Part shown: in pieces, positions 52,299 to 61,065 of the stretch | Numbering within the stretch: the first letter of the stretch is position 1 | How the letters are laid out: the number at the start of each line of letters is the position of its first letter | Assembly: GCF_013377995.1 (NCBI RefSeq) | Contig: NZ_CP055305.1 | Coordinates: forward strand, 62,001 to 126,000 | Direction: 5' to 3' | DNA: 64,000 nt | From: Mannheimia pernigra | Lineage (GTDB): Bacteria > Pseudomonadota > Gammaproteobacteria > Enterobacterales > Pasteurellaceae | Made by a program: the position numbers and the translations under genes | Notes under the pieces: generated by a model | What the model was told of the DNA's origin: nothing | Databases searched by the model: none | Seen by the model: the letters and a program-made list of their open reading frames with translations, nothing else

Positions 52299-54020
52299 TT
52301 AGTTTAATTTTTGATAAAACTCATCAACTAAACGTTCAATATCCGCAACGGTTGGTTGAGCAAGTGCTTTATCAGCTAATGCTTTCGTCTCAGCAAAATG
52401 AATTGAGCGGATTAATTTCTTAATATGTGGCACAGAAATACCACTCATACTAAACTCATCTAAGCCCATTCCAAGTAATAATGCGGTTGCACGCACATCA
52501 CCTGCTAACTCACCACACATACCCGTCCATTTACCTTCAGCGTGCGAAGCATCTATTACTTGCTTAATTAAATTTAGCACAGATGGGCTTAATGGATTGT
52601 ATAAGTGAGCAATAATTTCATTCCCACGATCCACTGCAAGTGTATATTGAGTTAAGTCATTCGTACCAATACTAAAGAAGTCCGCTTCTTTTGCTAAGTG
52701 GCGAGCATTTATCGCAGCCGATGGAGTTTCCACCATAATACCCAGTTTTAAGTTTTCATCAAAAGCGTGACCTTCACTGCGTAATTGCTCTTTTAATTCT
52801 GCCACGATAGATTTCAACAAACGAATCTCTTCTACTGAAATAATCATTGGGAACATTACCGCTAAGTTACCGAATGCTGAGGCACGCAATACTGCACGTA
52901 ATTGAGTATCTAAAATTTCACGACGAGTGAAACCAATACGCACTGCACGCCAACCTAAGAAAGGATTCATCTCTTTCGGTAAGTCTAAGTATGGTAATTC
53001 TTTATCGCCACCAATATCCATAGTACGAAGAATAACCATCTTACCATCCATCGCTTCTACGATTTCTTTATAGGCTTGAAACTGCTCTTCTTCACTCGGT
53101 AATTGGCTCCGATCCATAAATAAAAACTCAGTACGGTATAAACCAACCCCTTCAGCACCGTTACGCAAAATTCCATCTACATCACGAATAGTACCAATAT
53201 TACCTGCTACATCAACTTTATGACCATCTAAGGTTTCAGCTGGTAACTCTTTTAATTTAGCCAGTTCTTCTTTTTCTGCTTTTAATTTATCCTGTAAGGA
53301 TTTAAATTCTTCAATTTTTTCTTCTGATGGGTTTAAATGCACTTCGTTATTAATGGCATCTAAAATTAAGAAATCACCCGTTTTTACTAAAGAAGTCACA
53401 TTGTTTGTGCCTACAATCGCAGGAAGCTCTAACGAACGAGCCATAATAGAAGTGTGGGAAGTTCGACCACCAATATCAGTAATAAAGCCTAATACTTTAT
53501 CTAAATTTAATTGTGCCGTTTCAGAAGGGGTTAAATCGTAAGCGACTAAAATAACTTCATCTTGAATATCGCCTAAATCAATAATATTCATATTTAAAAT
53601 ATTACGCACTAAGCGATTACCGATATCACGAATATCGCCTGCACGCTCTTTTAAATATTCATCATCAATTTCTGCAAGCATTGAGGCTTGCATTTCAATT
53701 ACCTTACTTGCTGCAACATCTGCAGTCACAAGATTATCACTCAGATAACTTAGAATTTCTTCTTCCAGTTCTTCATCTTCTAAGATCATTAAATGACCTT
53801 CAAAAATCGCTTCTTTTTCCTCACCTAAGGTTCGGCGAGCTTTTTCTTTAATTGCGGTTAATTGAGCTACAGCTTTTTCACGTCCATCAAAAAATTTCGC
53901 TTTTTCCGCCTCAATTTCGCTTGAGGTAATTTTGCGAGCATTCAATATAATCGGCTCTTCTTTTAAAACTAATGCCTTTCCGAATACAGCACCAGGGGAA
54001 GCTGCGATACCTGTAATCAT
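52299..54020 (-). CDS. ptsI: PTS enzyme I
   Basis: Phosphoenolpyruvate-protein phosphotransferase, 573 residues from the ATG at 54020 (MITGIAASPGAVFG). The phosphorylated His is in GGRTSHTSIMARS (about 190); the PEP-binding domain has LRTMDIGGDKELPY, MVETPSA and GTNDLTQYTLAVDR, and a catalytic Cys in TGMCGELAGD. The open frame up to 54074 is upstream leader. It is the second gene of the pts operon. Confidence 0.97.
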   Translation of the reverse strand: MITGIAASPGAVFGKALVLKEEPIILNARKITSSEIEAEKAKFFDGREKAVAQLTAIKEKARRTLGEEKEAIFEGHLMILEDEELEEEILSYLSDNLVTADVAASKVIEMQASMLAEIDDEYLKERAGDIRDIGNRLVRNILNMNIIDLGDIQDEVILVAYDLTPSETAQLNLDKVLGFITDIGGRTSHTSIMARSLELPAIVGTNNVTSLVKTGDFLILDAINNEVHLNPSEEKIEEFKSLQDKLKAEKEELAKLKELPAETLDGHKVDVAGNIGTIRDVDGILRNGAEGVGLYRTEFLFMDRSQLPSEEEQFQAYKEIVEAMDGKMVILRTMDIGGDKELPYLDLPKEMNPFLGWRAVRIGFTRREILDTQLRAVLRASAFGNLAVMFPMIISVEEIRLLKSIVAELKEQLRSEGHAFDENLKLGIMVETPSAAINARHLAKEADFFSIGTNDLTQYTLAVDRGNEIIAHLYNPLSPSVLNLIKQVIDASHAEGKWTGMCGELAGDVRATALLLGMGLDEFSMSGISVPHIKKLIRSIHFAETKALADKALAQPTVADIERLVDEFYQKLN

Positions 54021-54134
54021 AATCGTGTCCTTATGTAAGATGATAAATCGTCTCGATATTACATAGCAAAACACTTTATTACAGCATTTCGCTGCAATAA
54101 AGTGATATAAATCTTAATCCAAGAATAGAAAAAA

Positions 54135-54392
54135 TTACTCTAAAGTAGGAATCAAATCTACTAAGAAATCAACTGCTTTTTGCTCGTCTTCACCGTCAGC
54201 AGAAATAGTGATGGTTGTACCTTGAGTTAACCCCAATGTTTGTAATTTAAATAAGCTTTTTGCACTTGCACTTTTACCACCTGAAGCAACCGTAATATCT
54301 GATACAAAACCTTTAGCGGCTTTAACAAACTCAGCTGCAGGACGGGTGTGTAAACCATTAGGAGCTGTAATAACAACATCTTTTGAGTACAT
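54135..54392 (-). CDS. ptsH: PTS phosphocarrier protein HPr
   Basis: The 85-residue HPr: active His15 in NGLHTRPAAEFVKAAKG, and the regulatory Ser46 region SAKSLFKLQTLGLTQG. It relays phosphate from enzyme I to EIIA proteins. It is the first gene of ptsH-ptsI-crr. Confidence 0.97.
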   Translation of the reverse strand: MYSKDVVITAPNGLHTRPAAEFVKAAKGFVSDITVASGGKSASAKSLFKLQTLGLTQGTTITISADGEDEQKAVDFLVDLIPTLE

Positions 54393-54651
54393 AATGTATT
54401 CCTCTTAAATTTGAGAGTTAAAAAAATTTATTTTTAATCAATTGATTTTCAACCGCAACTTTACTACAAATTTAAATTAAAAACACGCTAAAAAAAGTAA
54501 AAAACTTGTTGCATCATACCCCAAAATTGCTATTTTTTTGAGCTAATTTAAAAATCATTTGCTAAATGTCAAGATTCTAGCATACTGCCAGATGGAAATG
54601 TTACAATAATTTCAGCACGATTTTCCCTTAATTTTCAACATTTGGAGCAAT

Positions 54652-56226
54652 ATGCTTAGCAAATTAACCAAAACAACAGCCTGGTTTATCTACTTCAGCA
54701 TTATTGCACTTTATGGCTTTAGTTTATGGTCACTGGTCGGACATCAGCAAGATACTACCTTAATTTCTGGCATTTATGTATTAAAAATTCTGGGTTATAG
54801 TTCACTACAAGCTACCCTTTCTGCTGTACTTTCACTGATTTTAGGTAGCTTTTTAGCGAGATCTTTTTTCTATTTAGACTTTAAAGGCAAACAATTACTT
54901 TATAAAACCCTATCTTTTGTTTGGGCATTGCCTTCTCTTGTGATTATTTTTGCTGTGATTGGCGTATTCGGTCATTCAGGCTGGCTGGCACACCTTTTTC
55001 AATTTTTAGGTTGGGAATGGAAGTTTAATTTGTATGGCTTGCAAGGCATTATCATTGCTCACTGTTTATTCAATATCCCATTTGTGATGAAATATTACAT
55101 TAGCGGATTAAACCTCATCCCAAGTAATCGCTTTCAACTTGCTGCTCAATTAAATTTAAAGGGACGGCACTATATTCAAATTGTGGAGCTACCTGTCATC
55201 AGAACGCTTTTACCTTACATTTTTATGACGGTCTTTCTAGTTTGCTTCACCAGCTTCCCGATTGTTTTAATGCTAGGTGGAAGTCCGAAATATAGCACTT
55301 TAGAAGTTGCTATTTATCAAGCCGTGACGTTTGAGTTTGATTTTGCAAAAGCGATTATTTTGATTTCGGTACAATTTGTTGTGGGAATGAGCTTACAATT
55401 TTTGATGAACCGAATTACCACCTCTGCTTTCAAGCAGTTAAAACAACAACCTAATCGAGTAGATATTTGGAAACTCAAACCAACAGGTTTAACTAAAGCC
55501 TTTTTACAAGCGGTCATTTTTTTGCAAAGTTTTGTCATAATTCTACCGCTTGTCAGTGTGATATGGGCTGGCATAAGCGTGTCAAACCTCGGCGAGCGTT
55601 TACTCAATCCAGCCCTCTGGAAAGCAATTCAGTTCTCGTTAGTCTTAAGCCTTATTGCCTCTTTTGTAGTGATTGGCATTAGCTATCTTATTGCTCTTGA
55701 AGCTCGCCAACTGCTCTATAAAAAATCAAAAATTGCCCACAGTATTTTAGGTAGCGTTGCAATTTATCCATTGTTACTGCCTATTTTTTTATTATCTGTC
55801 GGATTGTTTATTTTATTGATGAATCAAGATCTCTCAACGACTGAATTATTAGTTTTGGTAGGCGTATGCAACGGATTAACCTTGCTGCCTTTTATCTATC
55901 CGATGCTCTTTTCAGCAATGTGGCATAGCCTCATTTCTCACAACAAACTCGCTCAAAGTTTAGGGCTAACAGGCTTTCAACGCTGGTGGATTGTGGAAAA
56001 AATGCAGCTAATTCGACCGCTTGCAACCTGCTTTGCATTGGCGATGTCCTCAAGTTTAGGCAGTTTTACCGTGATTGCCTTTTTTGGAAATCGTGATTTC
56101 AGTTCGTTACCTTATTTGCTCTATCAACAACTTGGAAGCTATCGAACCGAAGATGCTGCCGTTACCGCATTAATATTAATGCTATTCGCCTTGTTGCCAT
56201 TTTTATGTATAAAGGATAAAACATGA
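54652..56226 (+). CDS. thiP: Thiamine/TPP ABC transporter permease ThiP
   Basis: A 524-residue inner-membrane protein with two permease modules in tandem (about 50-260 and 285-515), each with an EAA-type loop (QLAAQLNLKGRHYIQIVELP and LAQSLGLTGFQRWWIVEKMQ). This double architecture and the following thiQ fit ThiP (E. coli 536). thiB, the binding protein that normally precedes it, is absent, and the leader shows no TPP riboswitch. The related FbpB-type iron permeases are an alternative, but ThiQ-like ATPase size favours ThiP. An inverted uptake-signal pair lies within the gene near 55509-55554. Confidence 0.82.
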   Translation: MLSKLTKTTAWFIYFSIIALYGFSLWSLVGHQQDTTLISGIYVLKILGYSSLQATLSAVLSLILGSFLARSFFYLDFKGKQLLYKTLSFVWALPSLVIIFAVIGVFGHSGWLAHLFQFLGWEWKFNLYGLQGIIIAHCLFNIPFVMKYYISGLNLIPSNRFQLAAQLNLKGRHYIQIVELPVIRTLLPYIFMTVFLVCFTSFPIVLMLGGSPKYSTLEVAIYQAVTFEFDFAKAIILISVQFVVGMSLQFLMNRITTSAFKQLKQQPNRVDIWKLKPTGLTKAFLQAVIFLQSFVIILPLVSVIWAGISVSNLGERLLNPALWKAIQFSLVLSLIASFVVIGISYLIALEARQLLYKKSKIAHSILGSVAIYPLLLPIFLLSVGLFILLMNQDLSTTELLVLVGVCNGLTLLPFIYPMLFSAMWHSLISHNKLAQSLGLTGFQRWWIVEKMQLIRPLATCFALAMSSSLGSFTVIAFFGNRDFSSLPYLLYQQLGSYRTEDAAVTALILMLFALLPFLCIKDKT

Positions 56227-56864
56227 TCAAATTAGATCTTCAATTTACCTATGAGCAAATGCCAATGCACTTCCAATTTTCCGCTAATCAAGGCGAACGC
56301 ATTGCTGTAGTTGGGGAAAGCGGTGCGGGTAAAAGCACTTTGCTTAATCTGATTGCAGGTTTTGAAAAAGCGAAAAATGGGGAATTGTTTTTAAACCAAG
56401 AAAATCACACTCACACTGAAGTGGCACAACGCCCTATTTCAATGCTGTTTCAAGATAATAATGTTTTTCCACACTTAACGGTAGAGCAAAATATCGGTTT
56501 GGCACTTGCACCAAAATTATCCTTCAATGCAGAGCAAAAATTGCAGGTCAAGCAGATTGCCAAACAAATGGGAATTGAAGCATTTTTAAATCGTCAAGCC
56601 GATCAGCTTTCAGGTGGGCAAAAACAGCGTGTTGCTCTCGCTCGCACCTTATTACGAGATAAACCAATTTTGCTCTTAGACGAACCCTTCTCTGCCCTCG
56701 ATCCAAAACGCCGAGAAGATTTACAAAAAATTGTGCTAGATATTTGCCAAAGCCGCAACCTTACACTTCTTATGGTTACCCATCAATTAGAAGAAAGTTT
56801 ATTTTTGTTTAATCGAGTGCTGACCATTTCAAATGGAAAAATCATTCAAGATCAATTTTTATAA
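56223..56864 (+). CDS. thiQ: Thiamine ABC transporter ATP-binding protein ThiQ
   Basis: A 213-residue ATPase with Walker A GESGAGKSTLL, Q-loop LFQDNNVFPHL, signature LSGGQKQRVALAR and Walker B ILLLDEPFSALD. The short length and the Q-loop sequence match ThiQ. Its ATG overlaps the thiP stop by four bases (ATGA), so the two are translationally coupled. Confidence 0.88.
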   Translation: MIKLDLQFTYEQMPMHFQFSANQGERIAVVGESGAGKSTLLNLIAGFEKAKNGELFLNQENHTHTEVAQRPISMLFQDNNVFPHLTVEQNIGLALAPKLSFNAEQKLQVKQIAKQMGIEAFLNRQADQLSGGQKQRVALARTLLRDKPILLLDEPFSALDPKRREDLQKIVLDICQSRNLTLLMVTHQLEESLFLFNRVLTISNGKIIQDQFL

Positions 56865-56867
56865 AAA

Positions 56868-56883
56868 TGTGATCTAAATCACA
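56868..56883 (+). promoter_or_regulatory. CRP-cAMP binding site upstream of scrA
   Basis: TGTGATCTAAATCACA, a perfect TGTGA-N6-TCACA palindrome. A -10-like TAGAAT at 56933-56938 would place the start near 56945 and centre this site around -70, a standard class I activating position. Confidence 0.85.
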
Positions 56884-56915
56884 ATTTTAGAAATATTTTC
56901 AATCTTTTCTTTTTT

Positions 56916-56932
56916 AGCTAAACCGTTTTAGT
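56916..56932 (+). promoter_or_regulatory. Candidate ScrR operator upstream of scrA
   Basis: AGCTAAACCGTTTTAGT, 16/17 identical to the site before scrK and close to the enteric ScrR consensus half-sites (CTAAAC). It lies between the CRP site and the -10-like TAGAAT, so repressor would cover the core promoter. Confidence 0.72.
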
Positions 56933-56971
56933 TAGAATGCAACCGTTCTATTCACATAAAAGGTAATTACT

Positions 56972-58396
56972 ATGAATTTTCCTAAAATCGCCGAGCAAAC
57001 GATTGCACAATTAGGCGGAAAAGAAAACATCACAACGCTTGCCCACTGTGCAACTCGTTTACGTTTAACCCTTGCGGATGAATCAAAAGTAAATAAAGAA
57101 GCTATTGAAAACATCGAGGGCGTAAAAGGTCAGTTCTCAACAGCAGGGCAATACCAAATTATTTTTGGCTCAGGCACAGTAAACGAGGTGTACGCTGAAA
57201 TGCAAAAACAGATGGGCATTGGTGATATGTCCACCTCTGAAGTAGCCGCTGCTAGTGCAGCAAATCAGCCATTGCTACAACGCTTGGTAAAAGGCTTAGC
57301 CGATATTTTCGTGCCTATTATTCCTGCAATCGTTGCAGGCGGTTTGTTAATGGGTATTCACTCAATGCTTACTGCGGTAGGATTCTTCTGGGAAGGGGAA
57401 TCGGTTGTAAGTCGCTATCCTGCAATTGCGGACTTAGTGGATTTCATCAATACAGTTTCAAATGCACCGTTCGTTTTCCTCCCCGTTCTATTAGGCTTCT
57501 CCGCTACCCGTAAATTTGGCGGAAATCCGTTCTTAGGGGCAGCTTTAGGTATGCTATTAGTTCACCCTGCATTGGCAGATGGTTGGAACTATGCGAAAAC
57601 TTTAATGGAAGGTAATATCAAATATTGGCATATTTTCGGGTTAGAAATCGAAAAAGTAGGCTATCAAGGCACAGTGATTCCAACGATTATTTCTGCTTGG
57701 GTATTAGCAACTCTTGAAAAAACTTTCCGTAAATTTGTGCCATCTTATTTAGATAATTTGGTTACACCACTGTTTTCTCTCTTTATTGCAGGCGTACTCG
57801 CTTTCACTGTTATCGGTCCATTTGGACGTGAGGCAGGTTCTGCCATTTCAGCAGGATTAACTTGGTTATATGACACATTAGGCTTTATTGGTGGTGCCAT
57901 CTTCGGTACATTCTATGCACCAATTGTCATTACCGGTATGCACCAAACCTTTATTGCAGTAGAAACTCAATTGCTTGCAGAAGTTGCAAGAACAGGCGGA
58001 ACGTTCATCTTCCCAATTGCCGCAATGTCTAATATTGCACAAGGTGCCGCTTGTTTAGGCGTGGCGTTTGCAATGAAAGATGCCAAAGTACGTGGTTTAG
58101 CTGTTCCATCGGGTATCTCTGCACTATTAGGGATTACCGAACCTGCAATGTTTGGGGTGAACCTACGCTACCGCCAAGCCTTTATTGCGGCAATGCTTGC
58201 CTCAGGTTTATCCAGTGCATTTATTGCATTCTTTAATGTTAAAGCCATTGCCTTAGGGGCAGCAGGTTTCTTAGGCATTCCTTCAATCAAACCAGATAGC
58301 CTTGCTATGTACTCTGTCGGTATGGTGATCTCATTTGTTTTAGCCTTCACCATTTCAGCGATTTGGGTAAAAAAAGCTCAAGCGAAAGTGAAATAA
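56972..58396 (+). CDS. scrA: PTS sucrose-specific EIIBC component
   Basis: Takes up sucrose and releases sucrose-6-phosphate. The 474 residues comprise an EIIB domain (about 1-85; phospho-Cys in ALAHCATRLRLTL-like segment at about residue 29) and an EIIC domain (about 105-465, roughly ten helices, with GITEPAMFGVNLRYRQAFIA typical of sucrose/trehalose types). There is no EIIA domain, so Crr is the likely donor. It is separated by 7 kb from scrKBR but shares their operator-like site. A strong terminator follows. Confidence 0.92.
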   Translation: MNFPKIAEQTIAQLGGKENITTLAHCATRLRLTLADESKVNKEAIENIEGVKGQFSTAGQYQIIFGSGTVNEVYAEMQKQMGIGDMSTSEVAAASAANQPLLQRLVKGLADIFVPIIPAIVAGGLLMGIHSMLTAVGFFWEGESVVSRYPAIADLVDFINTVSNAPFVFLPVLLGFSATRKFGGNPFLGAALGMLLVHPALADGWNYAKTLMEGNIKYWHIFGLEIEKVGYQGTVIPTIISAWVLATLEKTFRKFVPSYLDNLVTPLFSLFIAGVLAFTVIGPFGREAGSAISAGLTWLYDTLGFIGGAIFGTFYAPIVITGMHQTFIAVETQLLAEVARTGGTFIFPIAAMSNIAQGAACLGVAFAMKDAKVRGLAVPSGISALLGITEPAMFGVNLRYRQAFIAAMLASGLSSAFIAFFNVKAIALGAAGFLGIPSIKPDSLAMYSVGMVISFVLAFTISAIWVKKAQAKVK

Positions 58397-58415
58397 AGAT
58401 AATAATCTAAATAAG

Positions 58416-58447
58416 AAAAGGGATTAAGTGTTAGCTTAATCCCTTTT
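58416..58447. terminator. Terminator after scrA
   Basis: AAAAGGGATTAAG TGTTAG CTTAATCCCTTTT, a 13-bp perfect stem starting 19 bases after the scrA stop. A-run and T-run arms allow use in both directions, toward convergent map as well. Confidence 0.88.
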
Positions 58448-58493
58448 GCTATTACAAGCGGTTGTTTTTTTCTAAACAATTGCAAATGATGGG

Positions 58494-59297
58494 TTAGACA
58501 TTTTGCATCACACGAGCAATACGTCCATTTTGAATTTCTTCATCACGAATTGTCAGCACTTCGCAGCCGTTTTTAGTTACCACAATTTGATGTTCGTATT
58601 GGGCGGAATGACTGCGGTCTTTGGTTTTTACTGTCCAGCCATCTCCCATTAAACGGATTTCTCGTTTTCCTGCATTAACCATTGGCTCAATGGTAAAGAC
58701 CATACCTTCTTTTAGCACTACGCCACCGTCATCTGCGGCATAATGTACGACTTGTGGATCACAATGGAATTCAGTACCAATGCCGTGCCCACAATATTCA
58801 CGCACTACCGAAAAACCTTCTTTCTCGACATATTTTTGAATTGCCGTGCCGATCTCTTTTAAACGAATACCCGCTTTTACAGTACGAATGCCTACATAAA
58901 GCGACTCTTGAGTCACTTCAATTAAACGCTTATCACGCACACTTGGCTCACCCACCATATACATCATTGAGTTATCGCCGAAATAGCCATCTTTAATCAC
59001 TGTTACATCAATATTGAGAATATCACCTTTTTTCAATTTTTTATCATCACTTGGAATGCCGTGACAAACTACCTCATTTAAAGAAATACAGACCGATTTC
59101 GGGAAACCGTGATAGCCTAAACAAGCGGAAGTTGCGCCATTTTCTAAAATATATTCGTGGCAAATTTTATCTAACTCACCTGTTGTGATGCCTTCTTTCA
59201 CATAAGGTTTGATCATAACCAACACATCTGAAGCTAACTTACAAGCCTCGCGTAATTTTTGAATTTCTTCTTCATTTCTAATTGGGATATTATTCAT
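58494..59297 (-). CDS. map: Methionine aminopeptidase, type I
   Basis: Removes the initiator Met from new proteins. From the ATG at 59297 the product is 267 residues (MNNIPIRNEEEIQKLREACK). Metal ligands are visible in NIDVTVIKDGYFGDNSMMY (two Asp), CGHGIGTEFH (His), FTIEPMV (Glu) and the terminal QYEHQIVVT (Glu). The upstream 20 codons of the open frame lack family similarity. Here map is not next to rpsB. Confidence 0.96.
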   Translation of the reverse strand: MNNIPIRNEEEIQKLREACKLASDVLVMIKPYVKEGITTGELDKICHEYILENGATSACLGYHGFPKSVCISLNEVVCHGIPSDDKKLKKGDILNIDVTVIKDGYFGDNSMMYMVGEPSVRDKRLIEVTQESLYVGIRTVKAGIRLKEIGTAIQKYVEKEGFSVVREYCGHGIGTEFHCDPQVVHYAADDGGVVLKEGMVFTIEPMVNAGKREIRLMGDGWTVKTKDRSHSAQYEHQIVVTKNGCEVLTIRDEEIQNGRIARVMQNV

Positions 59298-59376
59298 TAC
59301 ATTATTCTCACTTAAAAAAATTAAGGGGATTATACCTTTTTTCGGCATAACCCCCAAACCCTCACTGCACTATTTT

Positions 59377-60042
59377 CTATTTCAAATCTAATTTCTTCAT
59401 AATGACATTTAACACCACGCCATAAAGTGGGAGAAATAATAATAAGCTCACAAATAGCTTAAAGGCATAATCTACCGATCCGATGGTAAACCAATGTTCC
59501 GCCATATATTCATCACTACTTTTATAAAATGCCACAGCGAAAAAGACGAAGGTGTCAATTAATGTACCGAAAATGGTTGAGCACATTGGTGCTAGCCACC
59601 AACTTTTGCCTTGACGTAAACGATTGAATACAAAAATATCCAGAAGTTGTCCAACCACATAGCCACTAAAACTTGCCAACGCAATACGAAAAACAAAAAG
59701 ATTAAATTCAGATAACGCCGCAACTCCCTGAAATTGAGTTTCAAAGAATAAAACTGAAATAACATAGCTAACTAACAACGCGGGCAACATCACGAGAAAA
59801 ATGATTTTTCGAGCGAGCTCCGCCCCAAAAACTCTCACCGTTAAATCCGTTGCTAAGAAAATAAATGGGAAAGTAAAAGTTCCCCAAGTAGTCGGAATAA
59901 TCCAATCAGTAAAAGGCACGTTTATTTCAAACGTGATCTGCACTAAATAGTTACTGATAGTAATAATAAAAATATGGAAAAGGGAAAGTAAAATCAGTGA
60001 ACGAAATTTACCTTCATCGGAAAAGTAAGTATTAAGATTCAT
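59377..60042 (-). CDS. yhhQ: Queuosine precursor transporter YhhQ
   Basis: A 221-residue inner-membrane protein of the YhhQ/COG1738 (ECF-like vitamin uptake) family that imports preQ0/preQ1 for queuosine tRNA modification. About six helices are visible; family motifs are FLATDLTVRVFGAELARKI (about 62-80) and SFSGYVVGQLLDIFVFNRLR (about 128-147). The 5' leader has a preQ1-I-like structure overlapping the ribosome-binding site, in line with ligand control. Confidence 0.93.
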   Translation of the reverse strand: MNLNTYFSDEGKFRSLILLSLFHIFIITISNYLVQITFEINVPFTDWIIPTTWGTFTFPFIFLATDLTVRVFGAELARKIIFLVMLPALLVSYVISVLFFETQFQGVAALSEFNLFVFRIALASFSGYVVGQLLDIFVFNRLRQGKSWWLAPMCSTIFGTLIDTFVFFAVAFYKSSDEYMAEHWFTIGSVDYAFKLFVSLLLFLPLYGVVLNVIMKKLDLK

Positions 60043-60048
60043 ATTGTA

Positions 60049-60090
60049 TCCTTTTTAGTTAAACAACAACTTGAGGTAAGGGAACTCAAG
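60049..60090 (-). promoter_or_regulatory. Candidate preQ1-I riboswitch in the yhhQ leader
   Basis: On the minus strand, stem P1 CTTGAG/CTCAAG (60070-60090) encloses the loop TTCCCTTAC, followed by an A/T-rich tail with ACTAAAAAGGA. The order GTTC...AC-C inside the loop, P1, and the ACTAA tail match the small preQ1-I layout. CCTT in the loop is complementary to AAGG of the Shine-Dalgarno, so the pseudoknot would hide the RBS and turn off translation. The downstream gene imports queuosine precursors. Confidence 0.6.
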
Positions 60091-60239
60091 GGGGCGTAAT
60101 CATAACGGTTTTTAAGGAAAATGCAAGCGGTCATTTTTTATTAATTATTTACCAATAAAAACAATGAAGACAAAAACACATATTTATCTATTTTTAGATA
60201 AGGTAAACTAGGCTCAACAAAACAAAAAAGGAATATATA

Positions 60240-60929
60240 ATGTTACAAATTAGAAAAGCAAACGAACGTGGTAATGGATCCTTTGATTGGCTTGAGAGCT
60301 ATCACACTTTTTCATTCGCTAATTATTACGACCCAAAACATATTCACTTTTCCCATTTACGGGTAATTAACGAGGACTTCATCGCCCCAAATCACGGCTT
60401 TGGCAAGCACCCGCACGATAATATGGAAATATTAACTTATGTGCTAAGCGGCCGTGTGGCTCACGAAGACAGTATGGGAAATAAAACCGAAGTGAACGCA
60501 GGCGAATTTCAGATTATGTCGGCAGGTACGGGAATCTTCCACTCTGAGGTCAATCCCTCTTCAGACGAAACGCTACATCTTTATCAAATATGGATTATTC
60601 CAAATCAAAAAGGTGTAACACCACGCTATAGCCAAGACAAATTTACGCCGAAAGAGGGGGCAACGTTAATTCTTTCGCCAAACGCAGAAAATGGCTCATT
60701 CAACATTTATCAAGATATGAAATTGTGGCGTTACCAATATCCCACGGCAAAAACAGAACAAGTTACCCTTAACACTAACCGCAGCTATTGGTTACAAGTC
60801 GTAAAAGGAAATGTAAAAGTAAACGGGATTGAGCTAACCACCAGCGATGCACTAGGTATTCGCCAAGAAGATCTATTAGAAATCTACGCTCAAAATAACG
60901 TAGAATTTTTACTGTTTGACTTAGTATAA
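60240..60929 (+). CDS. Pirin-family bicupin protein (YhhW-like)
   Basis: A 229-residue cupin protein with the metal-binding motif of pirins: FGKHPHDNMEILTYVLSG (His about 57/59) and the later HSEV (about 101). The N-terminal signature SFDWLESYHTFSFANYYD is typical. E. coli YhhW has quercetin 2,3-dioxygenase activity in vitro; the physiological role is unknown. It is a single gene, divergent from yhhQ. Confidence 0.92.
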   Translation: MLQIRKANERGNGSFDWLESYHTFSFANYYDPKHIHFSHLRVINEDFIAPNHGFGKHPHDNMEILTYVLSGRVAHEDSMGNKTEVNAGEFQIMSAGTGIFHSEVNPSSDETLHLYQIWIIPNQKGVTPRYSQDKFTPKEGATLILSPNAENGSFNIYQDMKLWRYQYPTAKTEQVTLNTNRSYWLQVVKGNVKVNGIELTTSDALGIRQEDLLEIYAQNNVEFLLFDLV

Positions 60930-61024
60930 ATTAGGGCTGTAAATAAGATACAAGCGGTTAAATTTGTAAGATTTTTTCGGTATTATGTAGCAGTTGCACA
61001 AAGATTTAACCAATTAAAAACATT

Positions 61025-61061
61025 AAAATCCCTATTGAAATTTTCACTCAATAGGGATTTT
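61025..61061 (+). terminator. Strong hairpin with U-run directly before the next start codon
   Basis: AAAATCCCTATTGA / TCAATAGGGATTTT, a 14-bp perfect stem with a 9-base loop and a T-run. It may end transcripts from the pirin gene (stop 60929). It also contains the only Shine-Dalgarno-like sequence (AGGGA) for the ATG at 61066, so that gene's RBS would be buried in the stem. Confidence 0.75.
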
Positions 61062-61065
61062 TATT

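Noticed and set aside
54393..54651. TPP riboswitch before thiP
   Set aside because: The conserved CUGAGA and GAUCUGG-type segments were looked for and not found.
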